Part shown: positions 7,292 to 9,747 of the stretch, piece after piece
Layout of the letters: each line of letters starts with the position of its first letter
Position numbering within the stretch: position 1 is the first letter of the stretch
From: DATGIQ01 sp035295665
GTDB lineage: Bacteria; Planctomycetota; Planctomycetia; Gemmatales; Gemmataceae
DNA: 9,747 nt
Assembly (NCBI GenBank): GCA_035295665.1
Contig: DATGIQ010000214.1
Coordinates: 1-9,747 of the forward strand
Direction: 5' to 3'
Translations under genes and position numbers: made by a program
Notes under the pieces: model-generated
Seen by the model: only the letters and a program-made list of their open reading frames with translations
Databases searched by the model: none
What the model was told of the DNA's origin: nothing

Positions 7292-7615
7292 TCATGGACT
7301 GGCCGAGTTGCTCGGAGCAAGCTTCGACCGGAGGTGGAAGCTCGGAAATCCTAACTGAGTGGCCGGCTCAACGTACGGGCAGTGGGAGTGGTATTCGTAG
7401 AAACTGTCGGAGTAAGGCGGAGGGGCCTCCGGAGGTGCGTGCCAGTGGAAGCGGAGATGAGCACAAAGATTCCACAGGATCGGGAAGTTGTAATGGCAGG
7501 GGGCATAGCTGCTGCCGGGACAATCGCAGGGAGCATCGCCACGGCTGGCGGCCGGTACGAAAAGTCCGACTGCGAGAACCAACGCCGCCCACCCCCCGAA
7601 CCACTTCCCGGGCAT
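7292..7615 (-). CDS. Small secreted Cys/His/aromatic-rich protein, unknown function
   Basis: The gene encodes 107 residues from ATG 7615. A signal peptide is clear: Lys4, a hydrophobic core over residues 6-23, and a likely cleavage near Ala23 to Ala28. The mature part has Cys at 30, 32, 40, 51 and 79, many His (41, 53, 57, 59, 76, 78, 94) and many Tyr, Phe, Trp and Pro residues, for example CHYNFPILWNLCAHLRFHWH followed by a proline run (APPEAPPPY). Cys30 lacks a good lipobox, so it is probably not a lipoprotein. From memory, planctomycetes encode families of short secreted proteins with this kind of HY..W..Y/H..PP layout; I cannot confirm membership here. The frame stays open upstream to 7825, but a GGAGG nine bases before ATG 7615 and the signal peptide beginning there fix the start. 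Metal binding or disulfide-linked surface structure is possible but speculative. It lies divergently from ettA. Confidence 0.6.
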   Translation of the reverse strand: MPGKWFGGWAALVLAVGLFVPAASRGDAPCDCPGSSYAPCHYNFPILWNLCAHLRFHWHAPPEAPPPYSDSFYEYHSHCPYVEPATQLGFPSFHLRSKLAPSNSASP

Positions 7616-7624
7616 GAGTCCGTG

Positions 7625-7629
7625 CCTCC
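7625..7629 (-). promoter_or_regulatory. Ribosome binding site of the small secreted protein gene
   Basis: GGAGG on the minus strand lies nine bases before ATG 7615 and supports that internal start over the longer open frame. Confidence 0.55.
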
Positions 7630-7644
7630 ATGCAGTGTTGCCCT

Positions 7645-7831
7645 GATTGGCCCCGTATCCCTCATCGGTCAAGGAGTGCTGGCCGCTTTGCGCCGATGGT
7701 AGGTGGTCCGCGCCCAGACATGCGGCAGAGCCATTAAATGTGTGCCAATCGTCAGATTCCGGACTGCAGGACGGCACCAGGCCGAGCCAGAGTGATTGGC
7801 TGTCGTAGAATAAACCGCTGACCAATCGTCA
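7645..7831. repeat. Cluster of four CCAATC/GATTGG boxes in the divergent intergenic region
   Basis: GATTGG occurs at 7645-7650 and 7794-7799, and CCAATC at 7745-7750 and 7822-7827. The two CCAATC copies extend to an identical 10-base direct repeat, CCAATCGTCA (7745-7754 and 7822-7831). The pair at 7794 and 7822 forms an inverted repeat around a -10-like TAGAAT (7806-7811) in front of ettA. Four copies in under 190 bases is well above the number expected by chance for a six-base word. It could be a regulator binding region; no regulator is identified. Confidence 0.35.
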
Positions 7832-7871
7832 ACTGCGTGGAAATCGCTTCCCCCGAGTGATAGGACTGGGC

Positions 7872-9548
7872 ATGGCAGAACAATACATCTTCACCATCGA
7901 ACACCTGACCAAGGCCTACGGCAAACGCGAGGTCCTGAAGAACATTTGGCTCGCCTTTTATCCCGGCGCCAAGATCGGCGTCCTCGGCAGCAACGGCGCC
8001 GGGAAAAGCACCCTGCTGCGGATCATGGCTCTGGTGGAGAAGGAGTTTTTCGGCACGGTTCGGTCGGCGGACGGAATCACCATTGGCTACGTGCCGCAGG
8101 AACCGCGGCTCGACGACACCAAGGATGTCAAGGGAAACGTGGAGGAAGCGGTGGCATCCACCCGCGCTCTCTTGCAGCGTTACGAGGATCTGAGTGCCAA
8201 GCTGGCCGAGCCGCTGGAGCCGGAGGTGATGGAAAAAGTTCTTGAAGACTTGAGCCGAACCCAGGACGCCATCGAGGCGGCCAACGCCTGGGAACTGGAG
8301 CGACACCTCGAGATTGCGATGGATGCAATGCGCCTGCCACCGGGGGATGCGGCCGTATCGACGCTTTCCGGCGGTGAGCGCCGCCGGGTCGCCCTGTGCA
8401 AGATCCTCCTCCAGCGTCCGAATTTGCTCCTCCTGGATGAGCCCACGAACCATCTCGACGCCGAATCTGTCGCCTGGCTGGAGCGCCATCTGCAGGACTA
8501 TCCAGGCACGGTCGTCGCTGTGACGCATGACCGCTATTTTCTGGACAACGTGGCCCAATGGATTCTCGAGCTAGATCGGGGCCACGGAATTCCGTGGAAG
8601 GGAAATTATTCCTCCTGGTTGGAACAGAAAGAACAGCGCCTGGCCAAGGAGGAGAAGCAGGAATCGGCCCGGCGGAAGTCGCTGGTCCGGGAGCTGGAAT
8701 GGGCCCGGATGGCTCCGCGTGCCCGTGTCGCCAAGAGCAAGGCCCGCCTGAATCAGTACGAAAAACTAGCCGCCCAGGAATACGAAGAGCGCGAGGACGA
8801 GCTGGTGTTGCAAATCCCACCCGGTCCGCATCTGGGCGACCTGGTAGTGCGGGCCGAGCATGTTCGGAAAGGCTTCGGCAGCAATCTGCTGATGGAAGAT
8901 CTCAACTTCGATCTGCCGCGCGGTGGCATCGTCGGCATCATTGGGGCCAACGGCGCCGGCAAGACGACGCTCTTCCGCATGATCGTCGGCCAGGAAAAGC
9001 CGGACGCGGGGAGCTGGCGCGTCGGCGACACCGTCGTGCCGGCCTACGTCGATCAAAATCGGGACACGCTGGATAGCGCCAAGACGGTCTTTGAAGAAAT
9101 CACCGGGGGCGCGGAATACCTGATGCTGGGGAAGCGGCGCGTGGCTTCGCGGGGTTACGTCGCCCGCTTCAACTTCAAGGGGCCCGACCAGCAGCGTAAA
9201 GTGGGCGAGCTTTCCGGCGGCGAACGCAACCGGGTGCACCTGGCAAAGCTGCTGCGCGGAGGTGGCAATTTGCTCCTGCTGGACGAGCCGACCAATGATC
9301 TGGACGTCGACACGCTCCGAGCGTTGGAGGAAGCACTCTTGAACTTCGGCGGCTGTGCAGTGGTGATCAGCCACGATCGCTGGTTCCTCGACCGGATTGC
9401 CACGCACATTTTGGCCTTCGAGGGGGATAGCAAGACGGTCTGGTGCGAGGGGAATTATCAGACCTACGAGGCGCAGCGACGGCAACGGCTGGGCGAGGAG
9501 GCCGTGCAGCCGCACCGGTTGCGATATAAGAAGCTGACCCGCTCGTGA
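7872..9548 (+). CDS. ettA: Energy-dependent translational throttle protein EttA (ABC-F ATPase)
   Basis: The gene encodes 558 residues (E. coli EttA has 555). EttA binds the ribosomal E site and couples cellular ATP/ADP state to the first elongation steps; it is cytoplasmic and has no membrane segments. Two ABC domains are intact: Walker A GSNGAGKST (39-47), signature LSGGER (165-170) and Walker B LLLLDE (185-190, catalytic Glu190); then GANGAGKTT (358-366), LSGGER (447-452) and LLLLDE (467-472, Glu472). Between the first Walker A and signature, residues 91-142 form the arm typical of EttA. The interdomain linker (244-320) starts with GNYSSWLEQKEQRLA and has a basic helix ending in KSKARLNQYEKL, and is followed by IPPGPHLGD, closely matching EttA and not Uup or YheS. 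ATG 7872 is chosen because it gives the family's usual start and has AGGA six bases upstream; GTG 7857 would add five residues. It is transcribed away from the small secreted protein gene. Confidence 0.96.
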   Translation: MAEQYIFTIEHLTKAYGKREVLKNIWLAFYPGAKIGVLGSNGAGKSTLLRIMALVEKEFFGTVRSADGITIGYVPQEPRLDDTKDVKGNVEEAVASTRALLQRYEDLSAKLAEPLEPEVMEKVLEDLSRTQDAIEAANAWELERHLEIAMDAMRLPPGDAAVSTLSGGERRRVALCKILLQRPNLLLLDEPTNHLDAESVAWLERHLQDYPGTVVAVTHDRYFLDNVAQWILELDRGHGIPWKGNYSSWLEQKEQRLAKEEKQESARRKSLVRELEWARMAPRARVAKSKARLNQYEKLAAQEYEEREDELVLQIPPGPHLGDLVVRAEHVRKGFGSNLLMEDLNFDLPRGGIVGIIGANGAGKTTLFRMIVGQEKPDAGSWRVGDTVVPAYVDQNRDTLDSAKTVFEEITGGAEYLMLGKRRVASRGYVARFNFKGPDQQRKVGELSGGERNRVHLAKLLRGGGNLLLLDEPTNDLDVDTLRALEEALLNFGGCAVVISHDRWFLDRIATHILAFEGDSKTVWCEGNYQTYEAQRRQRLGEEAVQPHRLRYKKLTRS

Positions 9549-9747
9549 CCGGCTCGCACCGAAGTCAGACACACCGCGTTGTTCTTTCCCTGCAAGGCCG
9601 GGTAGCCTCCGCGTTGGAAATATGGGTGCCGCACGCTAGCAACGTCGTATCGCTAGGTCAGCTGGGCATTTGCCTGGTCGGCCACTCTGACGAACAAACA
9701 ACTGCCACCAAGCCGTCGTGGAAGGAAAGACCAGGCTCCGCACAATG
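9549..9747. other. Intergenic tail, no gene recognised
   Basis: I see no credible coding region, RNA gene or strong terminator in these 199 bases after ettA. A weak five-base inverted repeat (CTAGC 9636-9640 and GCTAG 9652-9656) is the only structure noted. The window ends in ATG (9745-9747), which could be a start, but the AGGA-type sequence near 9722 is too far upstream to support it. Confidence 0.4.

Noticed and set aside
7149..7358. Possible 69-residue plus-strand gene
   Set aside because: GTG start with no ribosome binding site, no recognisable features, and it overlaps the end of the better-supported minus-strand secreted protein gene.
7616..7825. Upstream extension of the minus-strand secreted protein to 7825
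   Set aside because: The signal peptide and GGAGG ribosome binding site place the start at 7615; the extension would bury the signal peptide at residue 71.
7752..8558. Antisense open frame of 268 codons opposite ettA
   Set aside because: It mirrors conserved ABC-F coding sequence and has no independent support.

Overview
The window most likely comes from a planctomycete, probably a Gemmata-type lineage. I infer this from GC-rich coding DNA, a Ser/Thr kinase with the N-terminal leader typical of that group, a glycine/asparagine-rich beta-strand repeat protein and small cysteine/aromatic-rich secreted proteins. The genus cannot be fixed from sequence reading alone.

Layout from left to right: (1) the 3' end of a large beta-helical repeat protein (2-400, +); (2) a Ser/Thr protein kinase with one C-terminal membrane anchor and no outer domain (542-1780, +); (3) mfd, the transcription-repair coupling factor (1905-5219, +), with its own promoter-like sequence just before it; (4) a lipoprotein with SurA/PrsA-like chaperone and parvulin domains (5271-6566, +), with a promoter-like sequence inside the last codons of mfd; (5) a 12-bp perfect inverted repeat (6574-6609), a likely terminator shared with (6); (6) a small coiled-coil lipoprotein (6624-7040, -); (7) a small secreted protein rich in Cys, His and aromatic residues (7292-7615, -); (8) a 256-bp divergent intergenic region with four CCAATC/GATTGG boxes; (9) ettA, an ABC-F translation factor (7872-9548, +); (10) about 200 bp in which I see no gene.

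Two themes are visible. mfd and ettA are housekeeping genes that deal with stalled macromolecular machines: Mfd with RNA polymerase at DNA lesions, EttA with ribosomes. Between and around them lie cell-envelope genes: a folding lipoprotein, a coiled-coil lipoprotein, a small secreted protein, a membrane-anchored kinase and a surface repeat protein. The individual promoter-like sites and changes of strand suggest mostly independent transcription units rather than one operon. I found no RNA gene, CRISPR array, insertion sequence or phage gene. I do not see a clear new multi-gene system. The least-described items are the small Cys/His-rich secreted protein, the CCAATC box cluster, the tail-anchored kinase and the parvulin-like lipoprotein with a changed active-site position.
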